The notes under the pieces were generated by a model, which saw only the letters and a program-made list of their open reading frames with translations, had not been told where the DNA came from and made no database searches. A DNA stretch of 61,684 nt from Merdibacter massiliensis (lineage in GTDB: Bacteria; Bacillota_I; Bacilli_A; Erysipelotrichales; Erysipelotrichaceae): NCBI RefSeq assembly GCF_900155395.1, contig NZ_LT699708.1:1-61684 (forward strand), in the 5' to 3' direction. Positions 18,040 to 26,443 of the stretch are shown in pieces (positions within the stretch are counted from its first letter, which is position 1; every line of letters begins with the position of its first letter). Position numbers and translations under genes: made by a program.

Positions 18040-18977
18040 AAAGAATCCTCCTTCCAGTTTGGATGTTTCAAAAATAAACAATGAATATGTTCTTGATCAT
18101 TCTTTAACTGCCAGATTAAGTCTTGTTGAGATTCAAAGCGCTTTTCTTCTCGAATAAACTGAACAAAATAAAAGGTAACGGGCTGATCATAGATCATTTC
18201 ATGAAAATCAAATAGATTTGCTTCAATCGTCACATTATCATTTCCAAATGTCGGATTATTCCCCACGTTGATCATCGCTTCATAAATAGTATCCTCTGCT
18301 AAAACAAGACCAGCATACACTCCATTTTTTGGAATCAAGTAATTGGCATTCAATGCCAGATTAGCAGTAGGAAAATGCATCGTAGTTCCTCGGCGGTATC
18401 CCCGTGCGACAATGCCTCTTAAAAAATAATAACGTCCTAACAATACAGAGGCTTTATATACATTCCCTTCCATGATCAGCTGTTCGATAAGCGTTGAGGA
18501 AATACGAACACCTTCATATGTAATTGGATCAATGACAGATACCTCAAAATCATGCTGCTGCCGCAATGTCTGCACGCTGCCGCTGCCATATTTTCCATAA
18601 TGAAAATCATATCCACAAATTAATTTTGTAATGTGATGCTTCACAAGCAAACTGTGAAATGCAGGAATCTCCATAGAGGCCATTTCCTTTGTAAAATCTA
18701 AGATGAGAAATAGCTTTATGCCCATTTTTTCGGCAATCTTTTCTCGATCTTCCATTGTGGTAAGATGAGCAGGATCATGCATCCCGCGCAAAACAACCCA
18801 AGGATCTGGATCAAATGTGATCATGGCAGGCAGCGTCCCGTCTTTTGCGGCGCTTTCTACCACCTCTTTTATAAGTTGCTGATGTCCTAGATGCAGACCA
18901 TCGAAATAACCGATACAGGCAGTTATCATTTGATTTAAGAAAGGCTCTGTATCAAGAGAAATCACTTTTATCTCCAT
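18030..18977 (-). CDS. ribF: Bifunctional riboflavin kinase/FAD synthetase
   Basis: Makes FMN from riboflavin and FAD from FMN. The N-terminal nucleotidyltransferase domain has the IGYFDGLHLGHQQLI motif. The C-terminal flavokinase domain has the RGYRRGTTMHFPTANL motif and GVYAGLV. The length is 315 residues from ATG 18977, with an AGGTG site. It sits between truB and the synthetase-like gene in one operon; the truB-ribF pairing is widespread in Bacillota. Confidence 0.95.
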   Translation of the reverse strand: MEIKVISLDTEPFLNQMITACIGYFDGLHLGHQQLIKEVVESAAKDGTLPAMITFDPDPWVVLRGMHDPAHLTTMEDREKIAEKMGIKLFLILDFTKEMASMEIPAFHSLLVKHHITKLICGYDFHYGKYGSGSVQTLRQQHDFEVSVIDPITYEGVRISSTLIEQLIMEGNVYKASVLLGRYYFLRGIVARGYRRGTTMHFPTANLALNANYLIPKNGVYAGLVLAEDTIYEAMINVGNNPTFGNDNVTIEANLFDFHEMIYDQPVTFYFVQFIREEKRFESQQDLIWQLKNDQEHIHCLFLKHPNWKEDSLCV

Positions 18978-18986
18978 TTTATTCAC

Positions 18987-19823
18987 CTACCATATTCCTC
19001 TTGCACAACGATATACATCGCCATGGCTATATTGATAAATTGCAATGGTTTGTTTTTGATCTTGAATGCGGATCCAACCCTTTTCTGAACAATTTGGAAT
19101 ATGCACACTTTTTCCATTATAAATATCTTCTAGTTTTTGATAACTGACGATAGGGATATGATCCAGCACAGCATCGAAAGGAAGTAACTGATAATTCCCT
19201 TCTTCCACATCTTTTAAAGTTTGGCTGTCCGCAATAGAAAAACGTCCTACTTTTGTTCTGGTCAGTTCAGACATACATCCTACATTATTGCTTAAAGCAG
19301 CCATATCACGACACAATGCACGTACATAAGTGCCGCTGCTGCAGGCAACGCGAAAGCGAAGGTTTGCTGCATCCAAAACATGGATGTCATAGATCTTAAC
19401 TTTGCGCGGGGGAATTTCAATGCTCTGATGTGCTCGTGCATATTCATACAGTTTCTTACCATTGATCTTAATACTTGAGATCATTGGTGGAGTCTGCTCA
19501 ATTTCGCCAAGAAAAGAAGAACAGATCTTTGCAAAATCTGAGATAGGTCGTATTTCTTTTTCCTCTATTACCTCGCCCCATATATCATCGCTGATTGTTT
19601 TTTTTCCTAATCTTAACTGACTTTCATATTCTTTATCCGTATCACTTAAAAAAGGTAATAATTTGCAAGCTTTTCCAATCATTACTAATAATACACCGCT
19701 CGCTTGTGGATCCAGTGTCCCGCTATGGCCGATCTTTTTTTCGTGCAAGATCCCTCTTAAACGGGCAACCACATCATGAGAGGTCATCCCTCTATCTTTA
19801 TTTATGATCAAAATTCCATCCAT
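18987..19823 (-). CDS. truB: tRNA pseudouridine-55 synthase
   Basis: Makes pseudouridine 55 in the T-loop of all elongator tRNAs. The catalytic Asp38 lies in HSGTLDPQASGVL, and the start MDGILIINKDRGMTSHDVV is a classical TruB N-terminus. The length of 278 residues includes a short C-terminal PUA-like region. A TGtTATAAT extended -10 element lies just upstream (minus strand, about 19842-19850), so the truB-ribF-synthetase operon probably starts here, divergent from ttcA. Confidence 0.95.
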   Translation of the reverse strand: MDGILIINKDRGMTSHDVVARLRGILHEKKIGHSGTLDPQASGVLLVMIGKACKLLPFLSDTDKEYESQLRLGKKTISDDIWGEVIEEKEIRPISDFAKICSSFLGEIEQTPPMISSIKINGKKLYEYARAHQSIEIPPRKVKIYDIHVLDAANLRFRVACSSGTYVRALCRDMAALSNNVGCMSELTRTKVGRFSIADSQTLKDVEEGNYQLLPFDAVLDHIPIVSYQKLEDIYNGKSVHIPNCSEKGWIRIQDQKQTIAIYQYSHGDVYRCARGIW

Positions 19824-19905
19824 CGTATATCACCTTCGCCTATTATAACATAAAAGGAAAGAACATGCTCTTTGATTTATTTATCACATCATTTTCTACC
19901 TTTCG

Positions 19906-19934
19906 TTGTTTTTTTTCACTATTCTAGATATAAT
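19906..19934 (+). promoter_or_regulatory. ttcA promoter
   Basis: -35 TTGTTT (19906-19911) and -10 TATAAT (19929-19934) with a 17-base spacer, upstream of plus-strand ttcA. Confidence 0.7.
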
Positions 19935-19958
19935 TAAAAATTGTGAAGGAGGAATGCT

Positions 19959-20699
19959 ATGAATTTACAAACGATCCTTCGTAAGATTCGAAGAGCGGAT
20001 CATGATTATCATTTGATTGCAGACGGAGATGTAATCGCTGTAGGTGTTTCCGGAGGAAAAGATTCTATGGTCCTGCTTTGTGCCTTGCACATGTATTCAA
20101 AATTTAAAGATAAGAATTTTAAAGTCGTGGGCATTCATATTGAAATGGGATTTCCCAATATGGATTTTGCACAAGTAGATCAATTCTGTAAAACCTGGGG
20201 TATTGAATTACACCATTTCCCATCTCAAATTTATGCAATTTTAAAACGCAACCTGGCAAAAAACGGTGCATTGCAATGTTCACTTTGTTCTAAATTTAAA
20301 AAAGCAACCGTCATTACAGCAGCAAAAGAGCTTGGTTGTACGAAAGTAGCTTTTGGTCATCATAGTGATGATGCAGTAGAAACATTATTTTTAAATATGA
20401 TTCATGGCGGCAAGATTGCCACATTTTTACCAAAAATGTATATGAGCCGTACGGATACCACATTTATTCGGCCTCTGATTTATTGCCATGAAAATGATAT
20501 CGTACAAGCACAAAAATCAAATGATATTCCTTTTGTAAAAAGTACTTGTCCAAATGATGGTTTCACACAAAGACAGGACATCAAAGAATTATTGCAAAAA
20601 TTATATGTAGAATATCCGATGGCAAAAGGCAATTTCATCTATATGCTTCATAACAAAGAACAAATCGCTCTATGGGATAAAGAAAACGATGATCAATAA
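19959..20699 (+). CDS. ttcA: TtcA-family tRNA thiolation protein
   Basis: PP-loop ATPase of the TtcA group, which thiolates cytidine 32 in tRNA using a labile Fe-S cluster. The PP-loop SGGKDS is at residues 31-36. The three cluster cysteines can be placed at Cys107 and Cys110 (CSLCSKFKK) and Cys197 (STCPND). FGHHSDDAVETLF, typical of the family, is near 132-144. The length of 246 residues is short relative to E. coli TtcA but normal for Bacillota homologues. ATG 19959 follows GGAGG. Its stop codon lies within the terminator hairpin used by an IS1182-type element as a target. Confidence 0.85.
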   Translation: MNLQTILRKIRRADHDYHLIADGDVIAVGVSGGKDSMVLLCALHMYSKFKDKNFKVVGIHIEMGFPNMDFAQVDQFCKTWGIELHHFPSQIYAILKRNLAKNGALQCSLCSKFKKATVITAAKELGCTKVAFGHHSDDAVETLFLNMIHGGKIATFLPKMYMSRTDTTFIRPLIYCHENDIVQAQKSNDIPFVKSTCPNDGFTQRQDIKELLQKLYVEYPMAKGNFIYMLHNKEQIALWDKENDDQ

Positions 20700-20710
20700 T
20701 GATCATCGTG
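20685..20710 (+). repeat. Left copy of 26-bp target duplication
   Basis: This 26-base segment recurs exactly at 22352-22377 on the other side of the insertion element. It carries the last codons and stop of ttcA and a perfect hairpin (stem ACGATGATCA/TGATCATCGT). In this copy the plus-strand T tract that should follow has been displaced by the element. Confidence 0.85.
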
Positions 20711-20770
20711 CAGACTGTTGACAAAGTGGTACTTATAAATAAGTATCGCTTTTCTTTTTCCTTAAAATAG

Positions 20771-22194
20771 CTAATAATTATGTTTTTTTACGTAATATCG
20801 TGTGGTTTTAGAGATGCTTTTCCATCTCCATTTGGACATTCTTTTTAGATTATGACACGCAAAAATCATCAGCGATTGATGCTGTTTTTTTTCTAATCCT
20901 CTTAATCTGGTATATCTCAACGTATGATGTTCCTTGCAGTCTGCGAATACTCTCTCTATGCTTTCTTTTCGCTTAGGATAGATTTCCTTCCACTTTGGTG
21001 TATGCCGTATCTCATCCATTACTTCTTCCCGGTATTTCTCCCATACATGCCGTGTCACTACTTTCTGGAAGTTCTTTGATGATGTGCATCTTTTTCTTAG
21101 CGGACAGTTCTCACAATCTTTTGGATCTGATTTGTATTCTTTATATCCAAGCTTGTTTGTCGTGCTGTAGGACAGTACTTTATGATTCGGACACAGATAA
21201 CAGTCGTATCCTTCATCATATACATATTCGTATTTCTTGTAATATCCCTGCTTCGTCATCGGTCTTTTATAAGGCGCATACATTTTTTGTCCATTTTCTA
21301 ATATCGTCTTGCATATTGCCGGTGTTAGATATCCTGCATCCAAACATATATTTTTTATTTGATCCGTATATTTTTCATTCAATACTTTATATGCTGAAAA
21401 GAAAGATACGCTATCATGTATGTTTCCCGCAACACATACGCTTGCCAGCACAAATCCGTTTCTGTCACAAAACGTTTGATGTGAATATGCAAAACATTTT
21501 TCCTTTTCCCCTTTATGGAAACAGCCGCTTGCCGGATCCGTTTTGCTCATTTTTATATGTTTTGTTTCTATGTCCCGTTTTAATTTTCATCAAAATTCAA
21601 TTCTTCTTTTTCATTCTTTTTGATTGGTTTCTTGCCATGTTCCTCACGATCTTTGTTTATCTCCTCCAGCAGATCGTTTTCATAAACCTTCTTCATGATT
21701 TCAACTTCTTCGTCGGTATACTTGTTTTTATTCGCATTTGCCTTTTGATGCGTGGAATCTCCATATACGCTATCCATATCCACAAAACCATAAGAGACCG
21801 CTTGTTTCAGTATCTGATCAAAGATTTTTTCAAATACTTCGCTATCGCTATATCTGCGGATATAATTTTGGCTCCATGTAGAATAATTTGGTACCTTTTC
21901 ATCCATGGAGATCCCCAGAAACCAGCGATATGCAAGGTTTACCTGTATTTCTCTGCAGGTCTTTCTCATAGAGCCTATTCCGAAAATGATATTGATGAAG
22001 ATCATTTTAAAAAGCACCACAGGATCTATGCTCGGTCTGCCAACATCGCTGTAAAGATTCTCTACAAGAGGGTAGATAAAATTCCAGTCAATGCAGCTTT
22101 CCAGCATTCTGACATCATGATCCTGTGGTACCAGTTCTTCTATCGTATTTAATATAATATTATCGTTTTTGTTGTTTCTTCTTGTCATTGCCAT
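20771..22194 (-). pseudogene. IS1182-type transposase, frameshifted
   Basis: Two adjacent frames make one DDE transposase. The N-terminal part (22194-21580, 204 residues) contains GRPSIDPVVLFKMIFI and VDMDSVYGDSTHQKANANK. The C-terminal part (to 20771) contains SKTDPASGCFHKGEKEKCF, ICLDAGYLTP, the Cys-rich CYLCPNHK and DCENCPLRKRC, and ESIERVFADCKEHHTLRYTR. The break is near 21580-21590 at an A-rich run: moving by one base rejoins the frames so that NFDE runs on into KLKRDIETKHIKMSKTDP. A one-base loss is the simplest explanation. A programmed shift cannot be excluded, but I see no classical slippery heptamer in frame. Confidence 0.8.
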
Positions 22195-22245
22195 ATCTTA
22201 TCACTCCTATTTCACCCACTTTTATTATACCAGTTCAAGCATTAT

Positions 22246-22301
22246 AAAAGGCAAAAAGAATCATATGTTTTTGGGTAAAATAGGAATCCTTTTTGCCTTT
22301 T
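22246..22301. terminator. Hairpin shielding the transposase gene
   Basis: Thirteen perfectly paired bases (22246-22258 with 22289-22301) around a 30-base loop, with T-rich flanks in both directions. It lies inside the element upstream of the transposase start, where such stems commonly prevent transcription entering from outside. Confidence 0.55.
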
Positions 22302-22351
22302 TTATTCTATCATATAAAAAATAGACTGTCGACTCCTTTGTCAACAGTCTG

Positions 22352-22384
22352 AACGATGATCAATAATGATCATCGTGTTTTTTT
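22352..22384 (+). terminator. Right copy of target duplication with original T tract
   Basis: Second copy of the 26-bp repeat (22352-22377). Here the hairpin is still followed by eight T on the plus strand, so this is the original ttcA terminator, now 1.6 kb beyond the gene. For minus-strand transcripts the hairpin originally ran into TTTTC; that side is now occupied by the element. Confidence 0.75.
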
Positions 22385-22385
22385 T

Positions 22386-22538
22386 GCGCCTTAAGAAGCG
22401 AGATCTTTTCCCTGTATATACAGGTGGGTAACCTGTGTAAATTTTTAGGATTCCCGCGCGTAGCGGGCTTTCACACCAAATTACAACATCCGGTTTCCCG
22501 TATCTCAAATTGTCGGAAAAATGTGAACTTCTTAAGGC
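22386..22538 (-). ncRNA. Candidate 6S RNA
   Basis: A structured transcript of about 150 nt is predicted on the minus strand. A TGcTATACT extended -10 (22545-22553) places the start at about 22538, exactly where a perfect 11-pair closing stem begins (GCCTTAAGAAG, 22528-22538 with 22388-22398). Inside come an internal loop, a second stem UUUUCC/GGAAAA, a large bubble whose 3' side holds a small hairpin (ACAGGU/ACCUGU), and a terminal arm with CCCGC/GCGGG. This rod with a central bubble is the 6S RNA plan, and aspS lies nearby, as I recall for Bacillus 6S-1. It is shorter than most 6S RNAs. Confidence 0.55.
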
Positions 22539-22544
22539 AACTTT

Positions 22545-22553
22545 AGTATAGCA
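22545..22553 (-). promoter_or_regulatory. Extended -10 promoter of the 6S-like RNA
   Basis: TGcTATACT on the minus strand, with no good -35 at 17 bases. Its predicted start coincides with the closing stem of the RNA. Confidence 0.5.
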
Positions 22554-22654
22554 AATTTTTTTTGAAAGTATACTCTTGACATTCTGAAAAACATATGAAA
22601 TAACAATTTTAGGTAAAACAGGTTTAAATATTGGTAAGAATTGGATGTGACATT

Positions 22655-23254
22655 ATGACAAATAAAGAAAAATTTATCGAGATTTATCAAACTCAAATAC
22701 ATCGTGAAGGAAGCAGTCGCTTATTGGAGTATTTATGCAGTCGTTCCTGTGATTTTTTTGAAGCACCTGCAAGTACTCGCTTTCACGGTTCTTATAAAGG
22801 CGGATTGCTGGAGCACAGCTTAAACGTCTATGCATGTTTAAAAGACTATCTTTCCAGGGATCGGGTGCAGCAAATGTATGGATTAAAAGATGTTAGTGAA
22901 GAAAGTATTGCAATTGTTGCATTATTGCATGATATCTGCAAAGTAAATGTATATCATCCCTCTAAACGCAATGTAAAGGTCAATGGACAATGGCAGAGTG
23001 TAGATACCTTTGAATTTCAAGATGATCTTCCTTATGGACATGGAGAAAAAAGTGTGTATATGATCACTGGTTTTATGCGTTTGACGCGGGATGAAAGCTT
23101 TGCTATTCGCTATCACATGGGTTTTGCAAATGAATACGACAATCCCCGCAGTATCAGCTATACTTTTGAACACTTCCCTTTGGCGTTTGCTCTGAGCACA
23201 GCCGATATGGAGGCTACTTATTTTCTAGAAGGTGAAAAAAAAGAAAATAAATAA
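22655..23254 (+). CDS. HD-domain phosphohydrolase
   Basis: Protein of 199 residues with an HD metal-dependent phosphohydrolase domain. Candidate metal ligands are His54 (LLEHSLNVY), His92-Asp93 (LLHDICK) and Asp184 (STADMEA), with His129 and His154 as further candidates. The specific substrate is unknown; related HD proteins act on nucleotides or RNA ends. ATG 22655 is preferred over an upstream TTG (22631), although the ribosome site is weak. It is one of few plus-strand genes here, convergent with aspS, and shares a long hairpin terminator with it. Confidence 0.75.
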   Translation: MTNKEKFIEIYQTQIHREGSSRLLEYLCSRSCDFFEAPASTRFHGSYKGGLLEHSLNVYACLKDYLSRDRVQQMYGLKDVSEESIAIVALLHDICKVNVYHPSKRNVKVNGQWQSVDTFEFQDDLPYGHGEKSVYMITGFMRLTRDESFAIRYHMGFANEYDNPRSISYTFEHFPLAFALSTADMEATYFLEGEKKENK

Positions 23255-23257
23255 AAA

Positions 23258-23352
23258 GGATCGATTCTTGTACCGGCCTTTCATCGTTAAACTTTTTGTC
23301 TAACTTTTCGGGATCGGCATAATGCAGGAATCAATCCTTTTTTCTATTCGTT
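23258..23352. terminator. Long-stem bidirectional terminator between HD gene and aspS
   Basis: An outer stem of about 18 pairs, with one mismatch and one wobble, starts AAAAAGGATCGATTC and closes with GAATCAATCCTTTTT. T runs lie on both exits, as expected between convergent genes. The loop is unusually long (about 60 bases) and can fold further: CCG/CGG and GTTA/TAAC pairs. Confidence 0.6.
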
Positions 23353-23368
23353 TAACAAATACATTGCT

Positions 23369-25108
23369 TTATTCTTTGATCGAGATATGCAATTCATCTA
23401 ATTGCTTCTTATCAACACCACTTGGTGCTTCGCTCATTAAATCACTTGCGCTGGCAGTCTTAGGGAAAGCAACTACATCACGAATATTGTCCGTTCCGGC
23501 TAGGATCATGACCAAACGTTCCAAGCCAATTCCAACACCTCCATGTGGAGGTGTACCATAACGGAATGCTTCCAAGAAGAATCCAAAGCGCTCTTTTGCT
23601 TCTTCTTTGCTTAGACCAATCGCTTCAAATACTTGTTCTTGCAGCTTTTGATCATGAATACGGATGGATCCGCTTAGCAGTTCATATCCGTTCAAAACAA
23701 GGTCGTAAGCACGAGAGTAACAATTTGCTTTATCCTCTTTTAATTTGTCGATATCCTCCAAATTAGGGGAAGTAAAAGGATGATGTGCTGCTACATAACG
23801 TTGTTCTTCTTCGCTGTATTCAAACATTGGAAAGTTGGTTACCCATAAGAATGCAAATTTATCTTGATCGATCAAATCTAATTCATGTCCCAATTTTACT
23901 CGTAATGCGCCCAGTGCAGTCTGTGAGATCGCACGTTTATCAGCTACAAACAAGATCAAATCATTCGCTGTAATATCCAATTTTTCGACCAGCGCATTTT
24001 TTTCCTGTTCACTGATAGCTTTTGCAATGCTTCCACTAAATCCATCTGCCCCATATTTCAAGAAGGAAAGTGCCTTTGCGCCATAAATACGCACATATTC
24101 TTGCAACTTATCCAAGCGTTTACGTGAAAATTGATCAGCAGCATTTTTAACAACGATTGCATTGACTTCTCCGCCTTGATTCAATATATTCTGAAAAATA
24201 GTGAATCCGGTATTTGCAAAAACATCATTTAACAATTGTAATTCCATACCAAAACGAATATCCGGCTTATCGCTGCCAAAACGGCGCATGCATTCCACAT
24301 AAGGAATTCGTAAGAAGGCAGGCAATTCGACATTTTTTAATTTAGAGAATATTTCGCGCATCAATCCCTCAACAACTGCAAATACATCTTCTTCCTCAAC
24401 AAAACTCATTTCGATGTCGATTTGCGTAAATTCAGGCTGACGATCCGCACGCAGATCTTCATCACGGAAACATCTGGCAATCTGGAAATATTTTTCAAAT
24501 CCTGCGATCATCAACAGCTGCTTATAAATTTGTGGAGACTGTGGCAGGGCATAGAAACTGCCTTTGCTGATCCGGCTAGGAACCAGATAGTCACGTGCCC
24601 CTTCCGGTGTTGATTTACATAAGATAGGTGTTTCGATCTCTAAAAAGCCATGATCCGAAAGATAATTTCTTGTTAACATCGTTACTTTATGGCGTAACAT
24701 CAAATTCTTTTGCAAACAAGGACGGCGAAGATCTAAATAGCGATATTTTAGACGTGTATCTTCTAACGCGTCTGTTTCATCTGCAATGATCAAAGGAGTT
24801 GTTTCCGCTGTATTGACAATATCAACGGAAGTAACTTTAATTTCAATATCGCCTGTAGCAAGATTCGGATTTTTATCTTGCCTTTCAACAACATCTCCTT
24901 CTACACATAAGACATATTCATTTCTTACATCAACGATCTGAGATGAAATTGTTTCATCAAAAACTAATTGAGTGATACCTTCCCGATCTCGTAAATCAAC
25001 AAAGACCAAAGCTCCGAAGTTGCGGCGTTTAGCAACCCAGCCTTCCAATACGACTTTTTTTCCAACATCGCTTAAGCGAAGTTCTCCGTTAGTATGTGTT
25101 TTTCTCAT
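23369..25108 (-). CDS. aspS: Aspartyl-tRNA synthetase
   Basis: Class IIb synthetase charging tRNA-Asp, 579 residues. An N-terminal OB anticodon-binding domain (GWVAKRRNFGALVFVDLRDREG) precedes the catalytic core with QSPQIYKQLLM, the motif 2 region FRDEDLRADRQPEFTQID, a bacterial insertion domain, and motif 3 near the end (GIGLERLVMIL). It follows hisS by 12 bases and should be controlled by the same T-box leader. Whether it also charges tRNA-Asn cannot be told here. Confidence 0.96.
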   Translation of the reverse strand: MRKTHTNGELRLSDVGKKVVLEGWVAKRRNFGALVFVDLRDREGITQLVFDETISSQIVDVRNEYVLCVEGDVVERQDKNPNLATGDIEIKVTSVDIVNTAETTPLIIADETDALEDTRLKYRYLDLRRPCLQKNLMLRHKVTMLTRNYLSDHGFLEIETPILCKSTPEGARDYLVPSRISKGSFYALPQSPQIYKQLLMIAGFEKYFQIARCFRDEDLRADRQPEFTQIDIEMSFVEEEDVFAVVEGLMREIFSKLKNVELPAFLRIPYVECMRRFGSDKPDIRFGMELQLLNDVFANTGFTIFQNILNQGGEVNAIVVKNAADQFSRKRLDKLQEYVRIYGAKALSFLKYGADGFSGSIAKAISEQEKNALVEKLDITANDLILFVADKRAISQTALGALRVKLGHELDLIDQDKFAFLWVTNFPMFEYSEEEQRYVAAHHPFTSPNLEDIDKLKEDKANCYSRAYDLVLNGYELLSGSIRIHDQKLQEQVFEAIGLSKEEAKERFGFFLEAFRYGTPPHGGVGIGLERLVMILAGTDNIRDVVAFPKTASASDLMSEAPSGVDKKQLDELHISIKE

Positions 25109-25120
25109 ATCTCTGTGCTC

Positions 25121-26443
25121 CTATTCATGGTGATGACCGCAAGCACAGCCATCTTCATCTGCTTCTATTTCACCAAATAATCGATCCATGACTGCGACCA
25201 CATCATCTAGTGGAACTGTATGCTGTTGCTGTGTCGCAATTTCTTTGATCGTAATCTGTTTGGTTTCCAATTCTTTATCGCCTAGGAAAATTGCATATTT
25301 AGCATGCTTTCTTTCAATACTCTTAAATTGTGCTTTAAAAGAACGGCCTAAATAATCCATATCGCATCGATATCCATTGCTTCTAAGCTCTGTTACCATT
25401 TGTAAAGCAGCAATCTTTGCCTGCGGTGCCAAACATAAAATATAAGCATCCAATCCTTGCTGTTCTTCTAATTGAATTCCTTCTGCTTCACATGCTAAGA
25501 GGAGACGTTCTAATCCCATGGCCCAGCCAATACCGCTCATTCCTTTTGGTCCTCCAAAATATTCGACGAGGCCATCGTAACGACCGCCTGCAAATACAGT
25601 CGACTGTGCACCCATTTCTTTATTGACAGAAACTACTTCGAATACTGTATGTGTATAATAATCCAATCCTCGAACTAAACGATCATCAATTTCATATGGA
25701 ATCCCTAATGCATCTAAACCTTCCAGAACTGCTGAAAAATATGTTTTGGAAGCTTCGTTCAAATAATCGCTCATTTTAGGGGCTGACTGCATGATAGGTA
25801 AATCGTGATCGATCTTGCAATCGAGTATACGTAATGGATTTTGTTCATAGCGTCTTTGGCAATCTGTGCACATCGAAGAAATATCATTCTTGAAATGTTC
25901 GCGGAGTGCAGCACGATACGCATCTCGTGACTCATCATCTCCTAATGTATTGATCAATACTTTTAGATCGCTTAATCCTAATGCTGAAACAAATGACCAG
26001 CCAAGCGCAATTGCTTCCACATCCAGCAGCGGATCTTTAGCACCTAATACTTCAACACCAAATTGATTAAAGATACGCATTCTGCCTTTCTGTGGACGTT
26101 CATGACGAAACTGCGGTCCGCAATAATACATTTTTAAAGGCAGATCAGGCTGTCCATATAATTTATGTTCTACAAAAGCACGAACCGCACCCGCTGTTCC
26201 TTCCGGTCGTAAAGTGAGTGACGTGCTGCTGTTTTCTAATCGAAATGTATACATTTCTTTATTTACCATGTCACTGGAATCATTGCCTCTTTTAAATACG
26301 TTTGTATGTTCAAAAATCGGTGTTCGAATTTCTTCATAGTCGTATACATAACAAAATTGTCGGATCAATTCCTCTAATCGATGCCATTTGCTTATTTCCT
26401 GCGGTAAAATGTCTTGTGTTCCTCTTGGTACTTGATAACTCAT
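25121..26443 (-). CDS. hisS: Histidyl-tRNA synthetase
   Basis: Class II synthetase charging tRNA-His, 440 residues from ATG 26443 behind GGAGG. Motif 1 region YQVPRGTQDILPQE, motif 2 YCGPQFRHERPQKGRMRIFNQ, the His-A loop LVRGLDYYTHTVFE and motif 3 GIGWAMGLERLLL are all visible, followed by an anticodon-binding domain. The extreme C-terminus is unusual, ending DEDGCACGHHHE, two Cys and three His in eight residues, which could bind a metal. It is the first gene of hisS-aspS and has a T-box leader. Confidence 0.96.
   Translation of the reverse strand: MSYQVPRGTQDILPQEISKWHRLEELIRQFCYVYDYEEIRTPIFEHTNVFKRGNDSSDMVNKEMYTFRLENSSTSLTLRPEGTAGAVRAFVEHKLYGQPDLPLKMYYCGPQFRHERPQKGRMRIFNQFGVEVLGAKDPLLDVEAIALGWSFVSALGLSDLKVLINTLGDDESRDAYRAALREHFKNDISSMCTDCQRRYEQNPLRILDCKIDHDLPIMQSAPKMSDYLNEASKTYFSAVLEGLDALGIPYEIDDRLVRGLDYYTHTVFEVVSVNKEMGAQSTVFAGGRYDGLVEYFGGPKGMSGIGWAMGLERLLLACEAEGIQLEEQQGLDAYILCLAPQAKIAALQMVTELRSNGYRCDMDYLGRSFKAQFKSIERKHAKYAIFLGDKELETKQITIKEIATQQQHTVPLDDVVAVMDRLFGEIEADEDGCACGHHHE

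Larger units (their letters stand above)
20711..22351 (-). mobile_element. IS1182-type insertion sequence, 1641 bp
   Basis: Bounded by perfect 16-base terminal inverted repeats, CAGACTGTTGACAAAG at 20711-20726 and its complement at 22336-22351, and flanked by a 26-bp direct repeat. It carries one transposase gene on the minus strand, split by a frameshift. A 13-pair hairpin (22246-22258 with 22289-22301) lies upstream of the transposase and should block read-through into it. The element sits in the terminator between ttcA and a 6S-like RNA. Assignment to IS1182 rests on the transposase look (N-terminal DUF772-like part, C-terminal DDE part) and is from memory. Confidence 0.85.

Noticed and set aside
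21580-21595. Programmed -1 frameshift in the transposase
   Set aside because: The run GAA AAT TAA does not form a standard X XXY YYZ heptamer in frame; a simple base loss is more economical.
20995-22152. Long plus-strand open frame (385 codons) opposite the IS1182 transposase
   Set aside because: It is antisense to a convincing transposase, has no ribosome site and its hydrophobic composition is what a reversed reading of that gene gives.
22386-22540. Plus-strand riboswitch controlling the HD gene
   Set aside because: The same stems exist on the plus strand, but no promoter precedes them and no terminator or sequestered ribosome site follows; the minus-strand promoter fits the RNA start exactly.
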